Part shown: one piece after another, positions 38,601 through 48,293 of the stretch
Layout: each line of letters begins with the position of its first letter
How positions within the stretch are numbered: position 1 is the stretch's first letter
Program-made: the position numbers and the translations under genes
NCBI GenBank assembly: GCA_013399855.1
Contig: VXAY01004115.1
Location: 1 to 64,000 of the forward strand
Source: Oxyruncus cristatus
Taxonomy: Eukaryota > Chordata > Aves > Passeriformes > Cotingidae
Direction of reading: 5' to 3'
Length of the DNA: 64,000 nt
Notes under the pieces: model-generated
The model's database searches: none
What the model saw: only the letters and a program-made list of their open reading frames with translations
Told to the model about the DNA's origin: nothing

Positions 38601-41600
38601 GAGAATCAGATCCAAAGAGCTGAGAGAAATATCTCACTGACAGCCAATATTCAGAAGAAACTCATTCCTCTGATAACAACGTACTTGCCAATATTACAAA
38701 AGCCTTGAAACAGTTACTGTTGATGCAATGTAAAAAGGACATGTAATTAACCTAAATGCTCCTGAAGGTTTTTAGTCTTTTTATGACCATCACAATTCCA
38801 ATTTTAATGGTACTTCTGAAAGGGAGGGCTCCCTCCTGGTATCCCACACAGCTTCTGCTGCCTCCAAGCCAGCAATGCCACAGGTTCACCTGAGATGACA
38901 ACTTTGCTAATACAGTAAAAGTGTGTAAGGTTACAGACAGGATACAAAGTCCAGGTAAGAACTGACAGTTGGTTGCTCAAGATTTCTATGACATTTGTTG
39001 TCTTGTTAAGGTCTCCTGTTAAAACACCAAGATGATTGCACAGTGAGCCAGAGAAGCTACAAGTTTTTATACAGTTTGAATTCAGAGTGAGAGAACGGGA
39101 TTAATTAAGACTACGAGGACTATTGGACTGCCTAACCTCCTGTAGCATCCTGTTCAAGCAATTTAATCTCATCCAAAACCTAAGTTTTCTTTTTGAGGAG
39201 AAATTCCTATTGATTACAATTATATTGGAAAAAAGGATGGCATTCTTTCTATAAGCACAAACTTTTAAGTGGAAGGAACTGTATTTCTCTTCTGGAAGTA
39301 CCTGTGAGTGTATTTCTTTCAACAAAAGCAAAAAGCAGATGAAGGGAGAGCAGGAAGAAAGGAGAGAACTGAGCAACACTCTGACACTTGCTTTGAAATC
39401 ACTCATCACCAAAGAAATTTACTCAAAAGACACAGCATCAAGAAAAGCAGCCATGACTTTAAACTACGTCCAGTACTTGAAGTAAGTCAGACAAACACTA
39501 CAACTGAGCTAATCTTGTGCAAACCCCTTCAGGTTTTTCCACGTACTTTTCCCTCAATCAACATTTGGCATGCAAATCTCCTACTCAGAACTGACCCAAG
39601 GCCACTCTCATCATATCTAGTAAAATACAAAATTTGCAACAATTCAAATGAAGACACTACCAGGACAATGGAACTACAGAGCCTGGCTCAATATTTAGAA
39701 AAAAACTTGGAAAGCAGACAAAGAATACAAAAGAATACTGCAAAATTCTGGTCATCTGCTAAAAAGTGCATTTGGTTTTGCAAATGTATTAACAATTGAA
39801 TAGCTTTGCAGAAAAGAAAATTATAGAGATGTTGTTGAAAGAAGCTCTAATGGCAGAACTGTGAAAACAGTGGCTACATCTTGCAAACCAACCAACCTCA
39901 AAGGCCTGCTTCACGTTTGTTTTTTTGGTTCTGTAGGGGTATTTTTCTTGTCTTTCCTTTTTCTTCTTGCACGACATTTCAGTAAGACTCACAGTGTTCT
40001 GGGCACAACGTAACCTGAACAGGTGCTTGGAGAAACACACTGCACTCCCCAGGAAAACATCTTCAAACCCAAAACTTAGCACATCATACTGCAAGTGTTC
40101 AATGAGCCAGACACTTTATGGAACGCAGAGTTATTCTCATTGTCCACAAAAAATACATGCTGAAAAAAACAACTGCATATCTGCTGCTACTAGAGATCCC
40201 CAAACCTCTGTTTATTGCTCCCTCACCCAGCGGGATGTGCCTCTGCTCCTGCTGGACCTGGTCCCACTGCAGCTCAAGAACTGCTGATGGACATGTACTG
40301 AATGTTCACATCACGTCATTTCCTGGTTCAATCAGATGTTCAGAGTACTACCAGGCTCTCCATCACAGCCATGTCTCAAAGACACTGAAATCCTCTTTTG
40401 TAGCCCAGGAATAAGAGCAAACTGAAACCCCAGTGGTTGTCTCCTCAGCCAGGCAGGGCCCAGCCCTCCGGGGAGAGCACCCTAACCTTATGTTTGCAGG
40501 ACAGTCTGAGGTCTCCTTCAACCTCTCTTGCTAATGTTGTTCAGCTCTGCTTAAAGTATATGACTGTTCACCAGATAAGAGAAAAAGAACCACTGGATGT
40601 CCATTTGGGAGATTCAGGTAACAAGGGTCTAAGCTAATGAATGTTTAACCACGAAGGAAAATTAACTTAATAGCAGCAGTTGGTAAATATCTGGAGACCA
40701 TAACTACACATGCCATTAATACCTACTCAAAATGCTGACTTCTGTTAACCATGCCTGCAATGTCTATCACAGAAGAGACCAGGTACTTAACTTAAGCTGT
40801 GAACTCCATGGTTGAAAAAAAACATACCTAAAGCAAAGCAGCACCGTGACAGCTAAGACTCACTTGCACATGCAGAGGTATGTCTCACTTCCAAAGTGAC
40901 TTATGAACACTTCTTTAAAACTTTCAAAGTTGCTTAAATCTCACCAGATCTTTTGGAAACTGTGAATTAGGTTTCCAAATGAAATACACATGTTGGGAGG
41001 GGGTAAAAAAAGGTCTGAGTCTATTATTTCCACAGTGGACAACACGCAAATAAATGCCATTCTAAACCAGTGCTTACAGCATAAGCAATTACATATGGAT
41101 AAGTCCAAACACAGTGGTAAGACCACAGAGAGGACAGGGCACAACACATATCAGGAATCAAGGTTAGGAAGAAGAGCACAGCTGATAGTCCAGTCACAAT
41201 TTTATTCTCACATTTACACATTCAAGCTGGTTTTCTACTTTCACTGAAGTTGCCCTACACATTTTCCTTGGCAGGCATTGTCGTTCCCACTGGAAGTTCT
41301 TACCTCTTTTAATTCCTTGGAGACAGCAGGGCTCTGACTAGTAGTAAATATGGATTCTAAACACCTATCAAGAGGAAGCACCCAATTTTTTTTTTAAGTA
41401 TTTGTAAAGAAAGCATGAGGAGATCTGAAAGTCCATTGTAAGACAGGACCAAAGGACCCCATCTTTCCCTACGACTGACTGACCACAGCCAGGGCTAGCA
41501 CCTAGGGCAGGGATGGGGATGACGGGCGGCCGGGAACGTCAGCAGGCACCTCAGTCCCGGTGTCCCGCTTCAGAGCACCGGCACACGCGGACAAAAGTTC

Positions 41601-41861
41601 ACAGAAGGCCCAGCCCCGCTCGGGTCCTGCCCGAGGCACCTCGGGGGGACAAACGCGTTGTCTCGTCCGCGGGGCAGCCCCCGGGGCAGCCGCGGGGCGG
41701 GCGGGACTCACCGCGCCGCGCTCGAAGTCGTTGTAGAAGGGCTTGTCCAGGAGGTGCCTCTCGCTGCAGCCCGACGTGCCCTGCAGGGTCAGGTACACGT
41801 AGTCGTCGGTGCCCGCGAACCACTGGCTGCCCGTGGCCACCGTGACCGTGTAGGACGGCAT
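11453..41861 (-). CDS. ALOX5: Arachidonate 5-lipoxygenase, complete 14-exon gene
   Basis: Non-heme iron dioxygenase that converts arachidonate to 5-HPETE and leukotriene A4, working with the membrane helper FLAP at the nuclear envelope. Fourteen exons splice with GT/AG sites into 674 codons, the length of the human protein, without frameshift or stop. N-terminal C2-like (PLAT) domain, residues 1 to about 115: membrane tryptophans W14, W76, W103 and the calcium-binding acidic loops are kept. Catalytic domain: [13 protein letters not shown] supplies H368 and H373; QHAAVNFG supplies H551 and N555; the C-terminal carboxylate is the last iron ligand. The cork residues F178 and Y182 are present. 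(Numbers count Met as 1; literature numbers are one lower.) Differences from human: C-terminal Val for Ile, Thr at the MK2 site, Val for Arg before the PKA serine, KNKK for KKKQ near the end, and loss of two Lys near residue 160. The gene spans 30.4 kb, much shorter than in human. Confidence 0.97.
11633..12886 (-). other. ALOX5: ALOX5 intron 13
   Basis: 1.25 kb unique sequence. No repeat family or second gene seen. Confidence 0.8.
12887..13057 (-). CDS. ALOX5: ALOX5 exon 13
   Basis: 171 nt, residues 559-615, phase 0. Encodes [20 protein letters not shown] and [18 protein letters not shown]. Acceptor TTGTGCAG, donor GTAAGT. This region lines the substrate cavity. Confidence 0.96.
13058..15147 (-). 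other. ALOX5: ALOX5 intron 12 with CR1 insertion
   Basis: 2.1 kb intron, almost half of it a CR1 copy in the opposite orientation (13651-14638). The remainder is unique sequence with no further signal. Confidence 0.85.
13651..14638 (+). mobile_element. CR1 LINE, 3' part of reverse transcriptase ORF to tail
   Basis: About 1 kb of CR1. It encodes the end of the reverse transcriptase: [20 protein letters not shown], then [11 protein letters not shown] (the ADD-containing catalytic box), then a C-terminal part broken by frameshifts, followed by the CR1 3' UTR (GGGGAGGTTTAGGTTGGATA) and an ATTCTGTGATTCTGTGA tail. 5'-truncated and inactive. It lies antisense to ALOX5 in intron 12. Confidence 0.95.
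15148..15248 (-). CDS. ALOX5: ALOX5 exon 12, iron-binding
   Basis: 101 nt, residues 525-558. Acceptor CTCGTTTAG, donor GTAGGA. Encodes [20 protein letters not shown] and [14 protein letters not shown], with iron ligands H551 and N555. FPKMIRTRE replaces the more basic human FPKSVKSRE of the nuclear-import segment. Confidence 0.96.
15249..17507 (-). other. ALOX5: ALOX5 intron 11
   Basis: 2.26 kb. Holds the longest gap-free uninterrupted frame of the window (15861-16484, minus, 207 codons), which has no recognisable domain and is Gly/Ser/Cys-rich; I do not call it a gene. No repeat family seen. Confidence 0.7.
17508..17629 (-). CDS. ALOX5: ALOX5 exon 11
   Basis: 122 nt, residues 484-524. Acceptor CTGCCCACAG, donor GTAAGG. 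Ends [10 protein letters not shown]. Ser524 aligns with the human PKA site Ser523, but the Arg at -3 is Val here and the neighbouring Ser is Ala. Confidence 0.95.
17630..20600 (-). other. ALOX5: ALOX5 intron 10
   Basis: About 3 kb; a CR1 tail at 18163-18435, otherwise unique AT-rich sequence. Confidence 0.85.
18163..18435 (+). mobile_element. CR1 LINE 3' fragment
   Basis: Words GATAGGATGAGAGGAAATGG, AGACTGCCCAGGGAAGTGGT, TTGGACTCGATGATCTTAAA and a TTCTATGATTCTATGATTCT end identify the CR1 3' region. 5'-truncated, antisense to ALOX5. Confidence 0.95.
20601..20779 (-). CDS. ALOX5: ALOX5 exon 10
   Basis: 179 nt, residues 425-483. Acceptor TTCCTGCAG, donor GTAAAA. Begins [20 protein letters not shown] and continues through [13 protein letters not shown]. 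Residues that shape the substrate pocket in human (the AN pair at its start) are conserved. Confidence 0.96.
20780..22455 (-). other. ALOX5: ALOX5 intron 9
   Basis: 1.68 kb unique sequence with no repeat or gene signal that I recognise. Confidence 0.75.
22456..22542 (-). CDS. ALOX5: ALOX5 exon 9
   Basis: 87 nt, residues 396-424, phase 0. Encodes [20 protein letters not shown] and ICECGLFDK, including the arched-helix region over the active site. Acceptor CACAG, donor GTAGGT. Confidence 0.96.
22778..22981 (-). CDS. ALOX5: ALOX5 exon 8, iron-binding
   Basis: 204 nt, residues 328-395, phase 0. Carries the lipoxygenase signature: [20 protein letters not shown] with iron ligands H368 and H373. 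Only 83 bases of intron separate it from exon 7. Confidence 0.97.
23065..23211 (-). CDS. ALOX5: ALOX5 exon 7
   Basis: 147 nt, residues 279-327, phase 0 on both sides. Starts [20 protein letters not shown] and includes [11 protein letters not shown]. The acceptor CCCACAG is preceded by an uninterrupted T run (A14 on the plus strand, 23219-23232). Confidence 0.96.
23212..23937 (-). other. ALOX5: ALOX5 intron 6
   Basis: 0.73 kb. Ends (in transcript sense) with a T14 tract immediately before the exon 7 acceptor. Nothing else recognised. Confidence 0.8.
23938..24110 (-). CDS. ALOX5: ALOX5 exon 6
   Basis: 173 nt, residues 221-278. Acceptor TTCCTTTAG, donor GTACAG. Contains [17 protein letters not shown] and ends [14 protein letters not shown]. 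Thr272 stands where the human enzyme has the MAPKAP-kinase-2 target Ser271; the Arg at -3 is kept. Confidence 0.95.
24111..27065 (-). other. ALOX5: ALOX5 intron 5
   Basis: About 3 kb, strongly AT-rich between 24200 and 25500. Contains a perfect 16-bp tandem duplication at 25971-26002. No transposon family recognised. Confidence 0.75.
25971..26002. repeat. 16-bp perfect tandem duplication
   Basis: CTCTGAGACAGGGATT occurs twice head to tail (25971-25986 and 25987-26002), with no mismatch. Perfect identity suggests a recent slip or end-joining duplication. Confidence 0.9.
27066..27172 (-). CDS. ALOX5: ALOX5 exon 5
   Basis: 107 nt, residues 185-220. Acceptor TATGTTTTTAG, donor GTGGGT (weaker than consensus). 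Encodes [20 protein letters not shown] and [15 protein letters not shown] at the start of the catalytic domain. Confidence 0.95.
27173..30887 (-). other. ALOX5: ALOX5 intron 4
   Basis: 3.7 kb unique sequence with AT-rich short runs near 30510 and 30710. No repeat family or embedded gene recognised. Confidence 0.75.
30888..31010 (-). CDS. ALOX5: ALOX5 exon 4
   Basis: 123 nt, residues 144-184. Acceptor TTTTCTCAG, donor GTAAGTG. Contains W148 and the cork residues F178 and Y182 (DFILNYTK). The [11 protein letters not shown] segment replaces the human lysines of the second nuclear-import region and carries Ser where human has Cys159 (a dimer-interface cysteine). Confidence 0.95.
31011..32520 (-). 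other. ALOX5: ALOX5 intron 3
   Basis: 1.5 kb; a short purine-rich stretch near 31310-31340, otherwise nothing recognisable. Confidence 0.75.
32521..32602 (-). CDS. ALOX5: ALOX5 exon 3
   Basis: 82 nt, residues 117-143 plus two bases. Acceptor TTTCACAG, donor GTGAGT. Encodes [20 protein letters not shown] and ESRQKMYR, the basic linker that in human contains the NLS112 nuclear-import signal; its basic cluster KQHRRKE is intact. Confidence 0.95.
32603..34349 (-). other. ALOX5: ALOX5 intron 2
   Basis: 1.75 kb unique sequence without a recognisable element. Confidence 0.75.
34350..34548 (-). CDS. ALOX5: ALOX5 exon 2
   Basis: 199 nt, residues 51-116. Acceptor CTCTGCAG, donor GTGAGA. Begins [17 protein letters not shown]; contains [14 protein letters not shown] with W76 and the acidic DD pair, and CYRWIT with W103, the C2-like membrane-insertion residues. 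Confidence 0.96.
35770..35864 (-). mobile_element. CR1 LINE tail, sense to ALOX5
   Basis: Reverse-strand CR1 end: TTAGGGTTGGAAGAAATCTC, AGATCATCTAGTCCAACCCC, CAGGGTCTTCTAGAGCAGGT. Short 5'-truncated copy. Confidence 0.9.
37235..37258. repeat. AAT trinucleotide microsatellite
   Basis: Imperfect (AAT)n run of about 24 bases with one interruption. Confidence 0.85.
41712..41861 (-). CDS. ALOX5: ALOX5 exon 1 (coding part)
   Basis: Residues 1-50, starting [20 protein letters not shown] and ending FYNDFERGA, phase 0, donor GTGAGT. The ATG is assigned because the N-terminus matches the family from residue 1. It carries W14 and the first calcium-loop acidic residues of the C2-like domain. It sits inside a CpG island. 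Confidence 0.97.
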
Positions 41862-41932
41862 GGTCCATCCACCGACCCGATCGGCGCTGCCGAGCCGCGC
41901 TCCTGCCCCAGCCCCGACCCTGCCCAGCGCCA

Positions 41933-41950
41933 CCGCCCCCGCCCCCACCC
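41933..41950 (-). promoter_or_regulatory. ALOX5: Overlapping Sp1/Egr-1 GC boxes, ALOX5 promoter
   Basis: Read on the minus strand this is GGGTGGGGGCGGGGGCGG, containing GCGGGGGCG (Egr-1 consensus) overlapping two GGGGCGG Sp1 boxes, about 75 bases upstream of the ATG. The human ALOX5 core promoter is known for tandem Sp1/Egr-1 boxes of this sequence with variable copy number. The run is cut by the assembly gap, so its copy number here is unknown. Confidence 0.75.
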
Positions 41951-42044
41951 NNNNNNNNNNNNNNNNNNNNNNNNNNNNNNNNNNNNNNNNNNNNNNNNNN
42001 NNNNNNNNNNNNNNNNNNNNNNNNNNNNNNNNNNNNNNNNNNNN
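41951..42044. other. Assembly gap (94 N)
   Basis: Ninety-four undetermined bases within the ALOX5 upstream CpG island, between a GC-box run and a GC-rich direct repeat. The real length may differ. Confidence 0.99.
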
Positions 42045-42124
42045 GCACAGCCCTCCCGGCTCCCCCGGCACACCTCCCCGTCCTGCACAGCCCTCCCGGC
42101 AGCCCGCCCCGGCACTCCCGGGCA
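42045..42124. repeat. 40-bp GC-rich direct repeat beside the gap
   Basis: GCACAGCCCTCCCGGC occurs at 42045-42060 and again at 42085-42100, giving a 40-bp period; a more degenerate third unit may follow from 42125. Further CACAGCC/GCACCC-rich words continue to about 42420. More copies may lie in the gap. Confidence 0.7.
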
Positions 42125-42610
42125 GGCACGGCTGCACTGTGCCCCTGCCCCGGCATAGCCGCCCCGCACCCTGCACCGTGCCCCAATCCTGGTACAAGTG
42201 CCCCGTATGGTGCACCCCAGCCCTGCTCCTCACCCTGCACTCAGCCCTCTCACTGCACTTGTCCTCCTGCTGTGCACCAGCTCCACGCCAACGGGCTTTA
42301 CACAGCCCTCCACGCTGTGTTAACAACCTTCCACAGCCATACAAGCCAACACAGCGTCCAGAGCTCAGCACAGCAGTCCCGCTCCTGCCAGGCACAGCTG
42401 CGTGCAGTCCTGCACAGCTCAGTGTGCCTCTACACTTACAGCATTTCATCTCAAACTACTCTGCACTCACTCAAACCTCACCTCTGAACCACCTCAGTTT
42501 GCAGGCGTAGCTACTCTTCTGTGTGGTTCTTACACACACACTACACAGATCTATCCCCACAAGCACACTGCATATATCCCACTCTCTTCATCATCCAAAG
42601 TTATGCACTC

Positions 42611-42712
42611 TATCATAGAATTGTTAAGGTTGGAAATGACCTTTAAAATCACCAAGTCTAACAAAGTTCACCATTAAACCATGTCTATAAGTGCCATATC
42701 CACGGGTTTTTT
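42611..42712 (-). mobile_element. CR1 LINE tail
   Basis: Reverse-strand CR1 end: ATCATAGAATTGTTAAGGTT, GGAAATGACCTTTAAAATCA, then ACCATGTCTATAAGTGCCAT. Diverged and 5'-truncated. Confidence 0.88.
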
Positions 42713-45226
42713 TGGTGGGATGGTGACTCACACCATACTGCACCCTCATTATATACACTAAATCTGCAAATCAGTGTACAACTAACCCTTCCTCAGGGAA
42801 GGGTTACCCATATGTACCCATGCGTTATTTTCTGTATTCCTCTAAGCTTCCCAAACAGCCTGTTGTCTTTGCACTACTGTGGGAACACCCACTGCAAGCA
42901 TATCTAGACATCAAAACTGCTCATACGCAACCATACACAACGTACACTCTCCATTTGCACAAAGCCCTCTAAAATTCCAACAGTTTCACAGTCCCCACCC
43001 TGAATACACCAAGCACCTGCTATAATTAAGATGCTGTCATTAGGAACAGAAGAGCTGTCTCTGCTTCTTCCAGACTCCAACTTACCCTAGAGAAATAAAC
43101 CCATAGCAGTGACACTGCACACTTGGCACTTCAACACCAAGACTACTAATACTGTTGTCTTGTATTGTCATCAAGCAAACAAACATGACGTGCTTGTTAC
43201 CTCATTGATAATTTTCCTTCATGCTGCTGCCAGCAGCAGCTACGTGATACCGTGCTAAGAGGAGCCAGGCTGGGGCTTTTGCAGATCTCAGCATCCTTCC
43301 ACCATTGCTCTGTGATCAAACCAAGCTCCTCATTTCCTTGCTGTCAAGCACGTCGCCTAGCTGGTCTCTGGGCTCCTGTAAATTTCTAGTGATAGATATG
43401 TAGAACAACCTAAATTAAAACCACCTCAGAAGTGCCTTACTTGTGGTACTTTTAGACCTGAGGTGCTGTGCTGGATTAATTAGTGTATGAGAGTAACTAG
43501 TCAAATCATACTTTGTTAGCACTTTCAGTATGAGGCCCTCCGCCCACAGGGGAGAAACTGGGCATTATGAGCCACCAACCTTCAAATACAGATGAAGCAA
43601 GCATTAAAGTCAATTGGCAGTTATTGCTGGCTGTGCCCACTTGTGTTCTGGCAAGTCCAGCTGCAAAGTGCTTTGTGCCTCACCAGCATGGCTGCTGTGT
43701 CTTGGACTGCTGAGCAACATTGCAAAATATGCTTATGGATTCCCTGCTTCAGCTTCTAAAACTGCAGCTACCCAAGATGTGTTGTGGCCTGCCTTACTTA
43801 CGTTACTTATGTTGTAAGTTACTTATATGTAGTGGCTACGCAGCAATGGGACAGCCTGTGCTGCTCTTGAAAGGATCATGTTCTTCTTTCACAGAAGCAC
43901 AAGGATACTGGGCTATGCTCACCCAGACAGGTCAGAGAAGGTCTCCTACACCTCTTCTTGCCAAGTAGAAACTCAACCATTTGCTATATTGTGACTTAGA
44001 TTTCAAGGCTCTCCCACATTCAGGATGCACATTTACATATGGACACAGAAAAAGACCAAAACTACTCAGCATTAATTTCTCGTCTACTGCTACTTTTTAA
44101 ATAACACCTAGAAGTGCAAAATTGCCAGCTGTCACATGGCACACCTGAGGTAGCTGCAGAATCCCAGCCCAGACATCTGATTTCTCCTGAGATTTAAGCA
44201 AGGGATCCTTGCTGCTTCACTGCAATACTTTCCATGGACAATGTTACCATGTACAAGTGCACCATAAACTCATTAAGATCTTCCTTGGTTTCATCTTTCC
44301 TTTACATAAGATTTCAAAAAACTCTCACATCAGTTTCATTTTTACACAAGTACTGTAAGCCCTGAAGTTCCTAAATTTAGGTTCACAGCCCTCATTGAAA
44401 GATACGGCTGAAACACTTTCAACATGCCAAGTGCTTCAGAAACAGATTTGTCAGACACAAGGCTACCCTCTGGGCACCTTCATTTTCACTGCAAATATGG
44501 AGCAAAGTGGTGTTCAAACCTTGATAGGTGGGTTTCCACATTTCATTTCAGCTCTGATGTAGCATTTGAACCCAGTTGCATTTCGCTGAGTCATGAGTTC
44601 TATTTTCACACAGTTCGGGTCTCTTCTGTACAAAGATGTGACTGGGAGTCTCCCTATAGTGTTATAACTCCTCTTACAAACTCATTAAAAAATACTAGAT
44701 GAACTCAGTCATGTACATGAAATTTGTAAGAATTCATTTGTTGGCTCTCACCAGCCTTTTCACAGCTATGTCTCTTTTTAGTCAGTTCTTTTAGCACCTC
44801 TTGCTTTTATCATGAGGTCCACCTTCAAAAGTTCATTGACATTTACTTTTGGTAGAATTTCTAATGCTTCATGAAAATCCTGTCAGACAAAATGGCAGGA
44901 TATGCAAAAACCAAACCCAACCATTTTACCCAGTGAGCACATTACCTCACCACTGAGGAGACCCACACTGTATCAGACCCCAGCACTGTTCTCTTCCACG
45001 TTGTATCTGATGGCTGCTTGATGTCCAACAAGGAAACCACTCTTAGGAATGGCAGCTGGATCCCATAGCTGGATCTGAGGCGTGTGCCCTAAAGATTAGT
45101 CTGTGGGATCAGACATAGGCTTGCATTGCAGGGCTTCCCCTACTCTCCCAACATCACCCTGGATCCCTCTTGGCACAGATCCATCTTGGCTGAGATGCAG
45201 GGAGAAGATCGTGCTGCACCCTGTAC

Positions 45227-46060
45227 GTCACATCTCCAAGGCATGGAGAGGGGGCGCTTGAACTGCTCGAGCCGAGGCAGACCCTGACCCCGCGTTTCCA
45301 GCTTCCTTTTTGACACCACCAGCCCACTTCAGGCCTGGGACCACCCTCACCACTTCTGGCTGTTCTTCCAGCTGCTGCATTTTAAAGCGTACTATGGAGC
45401 CCCTTGGTGAGGGCACAGAACCCAGGGGTCTTCCTACCCACAGTGCCAGCGCACACCCCTGCTCCGGGCACCGAGGACACGAGCGTGGGCACGGGCCAGG
45501 GGCTCGGTCACCACTGCCACCCCTGGGGGCTTCGGGCCAGCGCGGGACTGACCCGATAGCTGCAGGTCCCTCTTAACCCTCGGCCAACTCAAAACCCCAT
45601 CGCGCCGGAGCCTGCACAGGGTCTGTGAGCGCCGTGCCAGGACACGCCGGTCCCGCAGCGGGGGGAAACATGCGGAAACAGGGAACGCGGGCGTGGCTGC
45701 GCGGCTCTGCCGTGGGGACGGGGATGGGGATCTTAGAGTGCAAAGTTACCGCCTTTGTCAGTGCGAGAATAGAATAAAAACAGGTATTTTTTTACTGTTT
45801 TAAGCTGGGGCTGCTGTTGTTGGGGGCGGTAGCACCTGCTCTGCCAGCGTGAGCAGTCGCTCTGTGATGGCCCTCGGTCCCCGCGGCGGGGCGGGCAGTG
45901 CCCGTGTGTGCGGCTGCACAGCGGCAGTGGCGGCTCCGGGCACCCGCTCGCACAGCCCGACAGCCCCGCCCGCCACCGGCCCGGAGCGGCACCCAACCGG
46001 CGCTCAACCCCAAATCCCTTTCCTGGGGAGGCAGGAACCGTTCCTACACCACACTGTGCA
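45227..46060. promoter_or_regulatory. Orphan CpG island
   Basis: About 0.8 kb of G+C-rich, CpG-dense sequence about 3.4-4.2 kb upstream of the ALOX5 start and 4 kb downstream of the probable MARCHF8 3' end. It contains GC-box-like words (GGGGGCGG near 45820, GCGGGCGTGG near 45690). No open frame in it has protein character. It may be an unannotated promoter (noncoding RNA or alternative ALOX5 first exon) or a distal regulatory island. Confidence 0.6.
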
Positions 46061-48293
46061 CTCCAGCCCCTGTGCATCTCTCACCCACCTCGCTCCTCTC
46101 GTTAAGATGGTGTCACCAGGCACATGTGGGATGCTGGGAAACCGGGCTCTAAACATCAGCAGCTGCTATTCATGATCTGGCCGAGTGTTAGTGGGGGGCT
46201 AGGACAGCTCCTGCAACGGGCAACACCTACTCTGCCATGGATTTTGCTGCTTGTTACTCACAGCTCCCCTTTGCCTGACCACCCCTCAGATTGGAAACTC
46301 ATAGTCGTAGCCAGGTGTCGTTTTATCTTTGCACAGCGCCAGTGAAAAACAAGGTTGTTTTGCGAAGATGTCACACATCTTACAGCCCTCCTGAGGCTAC
46401 AGACATTTTGGGTGGGCAGATGGCCCTCCTGAAATATGCTAATGACAGAGGGGAGCAGCAGAGCCTACAGAAGCTTCCAATCTACATAAATAATCTAAGG
46501 GGCATGGGGTAATAGCTGAGAACATACAGGTGCTAATTGCATATTGCTCTAACCAGAACAGGGAGAAAAACCACCTCAATGTTCATAGAATTGCCTCTGT
46601 CCCATCTCAGTGTCCAGAAATGAACTTCACAACTGCAAAGCTCAGCAAAGAGCATCCTTGCTCTGCCATCCAGGCAGCAGCAATTCTGACACCATTTGAA
46701 TCTCTCACAGGTTTCACAGAGTTATATCAACACTTACTGCACTGTTTTTATACCTTTTGTTCAAGGGACCAGCCAGATCACAAGGGGCTGAGAGTCTCTC
46801 TATCGCCATGAACCTCCTACCTTCTTTTTGAGGTGGTGTTCCTGGGATACTTCATCCCATTTAATGTGATGTTAGGACATCTTCCTCAGCCCTGAGGACC
46901 ATGGAATCCAGGAGTGCCTGACCTCGTCACTTCCCCCTAAACGGGCAGATCCTCTCACTGCCTCCGGAGGTGTAGCAGTGCTACTCTGGCACTCAAGGAG
47001 AGGAGGGAGATAAAGAGAAAGCAGAGTGCTTTCAGGCTTCCCCTCCCCAGATCATTGCTGGGAGGCTGCTGAAGAGGAGGGGAGAGAAGAGACACGAGAC
47101 ATGTAAGCCACAAACAAGGCAAGCACAAGGAATACAGCTGCATTTGTGGCTACTCTTTTGGTATCATTTGGTTCTTCACACATTTGACAACTGCAAAACT
47201 AGAACAGCAGCAGGAGACTGAAGATTGCTGCAGAAGGCAGCAGCAAAGGGAGAGTCCTGACAGAGGCTTGTGCAACATCAGGCAGGTCCAACTTCATCCC
47301 TGAAATAATACCTCTAACTTTTACCACAGCTTAGTTTGCTCAATGCAATAGTTTGATTTAATTTACATCTGATTTCTCTGGTGTGTATCAATTGCTTACA
47401 TGTGCCCAAGAATGTAATATGGTCCTTAAAATAAACCATCATCTTGCTGGCATGAGAAACACTGGTTTAGCTAATCCCATTATCAGAATAATTCCTCTTT
47501 TAACACAGCACTTTCAAAAGCAAGAAGGTAAACACAAAAGCAAGATAAGTGGCAAGCCAGGCTTTAGAGACCCCAGTTTATCCACAGGAAGGGAACAATG
47601 GTACTTGGTGAGTCATTTTGGGATGCTCAGGGGCAAAGCAGGTACGAAGTACTACATACACTCTCCAAGACAGCTGTGCTCTCTCAGCTGGGATCAAGTC
47701 ATCAGGCTGAGACATTTCCTATTCTATCCCAACCACAAGGTTAACTCTTTCCTGTGACAAAGGAAGCTGCTGTCCCAGCATCGGACCCTACAGCTCTAAT
47801 AGTGATGAATTCTCCTAAGCCTGCTTGGCCGGCCTTGTTTGCAGGTGGCCTTTGAGACAGTGTCAGAACAACCCAGCACACCAAGGCACTCCCAGCAAAA
47901 CTGACTGAGAGGTTAATTTTAGTGAAATCTTAAAATGTTAGGAATTGCAAACCTGATTCCTTGAAGCTTCAGGATTTAATGAGCATACCCTGAGTGGTGA
48001 TCTCTACCCCCTCCGCTCTGTGCAGCCTTCTGGTGTTTTATTCAGTTATTTCAAACCCTCCTCTGATGTTAAAGCCTTTGAGACAACTTCATTTATCTCC
48101 CTCACTTTCAAGGTCTACTCTCTATTATCAGACTTCAGTTCCTCTGCCACTTTTTCCTGGAATACACTTTGAAAGAGTATTCCTAAAGTTTGCCATTGTT
48201 TGACCCTGAGTAATATTACATTTTCAATTATTCCACTCTCTGTATTGCACTGAACTTCTTCCCCATTTCCTTTGTCCAGGGCTCTTACGATTT

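Larger units (their letters stand above)
34549..41711 (-). other. ALOX5: ALOX5 intron 1
   Basis: 7.2 kb, the largest intron, AT-rich. Contains a CR1 fragment in transcript sense (35770-35864) and an AAT microsatellite (37235-37258). A 163-codon plus-strand frame at 39308-39799 shows no domain. First introns often hold enhancers, but no specific element can be pinned down by eye. Confidence 0.75.
41500..42180. promoter_or_regulatory. CpG island over ALOX5 exon 1
   Basis: G+C and CpG density rise sharply against the AT-rich surroundings, covering ALOX5 exon 1, the start of intron 1 and the upstream flank on both sides of the gap. No TATA box is visible near the start, as expected for a housekeeping-type ALOX5 promoter. 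Confidence 0.85.

Noticed and set aside
39308..39799. 163-codon plus-strand frame in ALOX5 intron 1
   Set aside because: No domain, no splice or promoter context, Lys/Asn/Thr-rich composition expected from AT-rich noncoding DNA.
41502..42449. Long minus-strand frame of 315 codons overlapping ALOX5 exon 1
   Set aside because: It stays open only because the 94 N are read as unknown residues and because GC-rich DNA has few stops. The real coding part is ALOX5 exon 1 starting at 41861.
45733..46175. Several overlapping frames in the orphan CpG island
   Set aside because: Frames open on both strands at once are expected in GC-rich DNA; Arg/Pro/Ala/Gly composition and no homologous motif.
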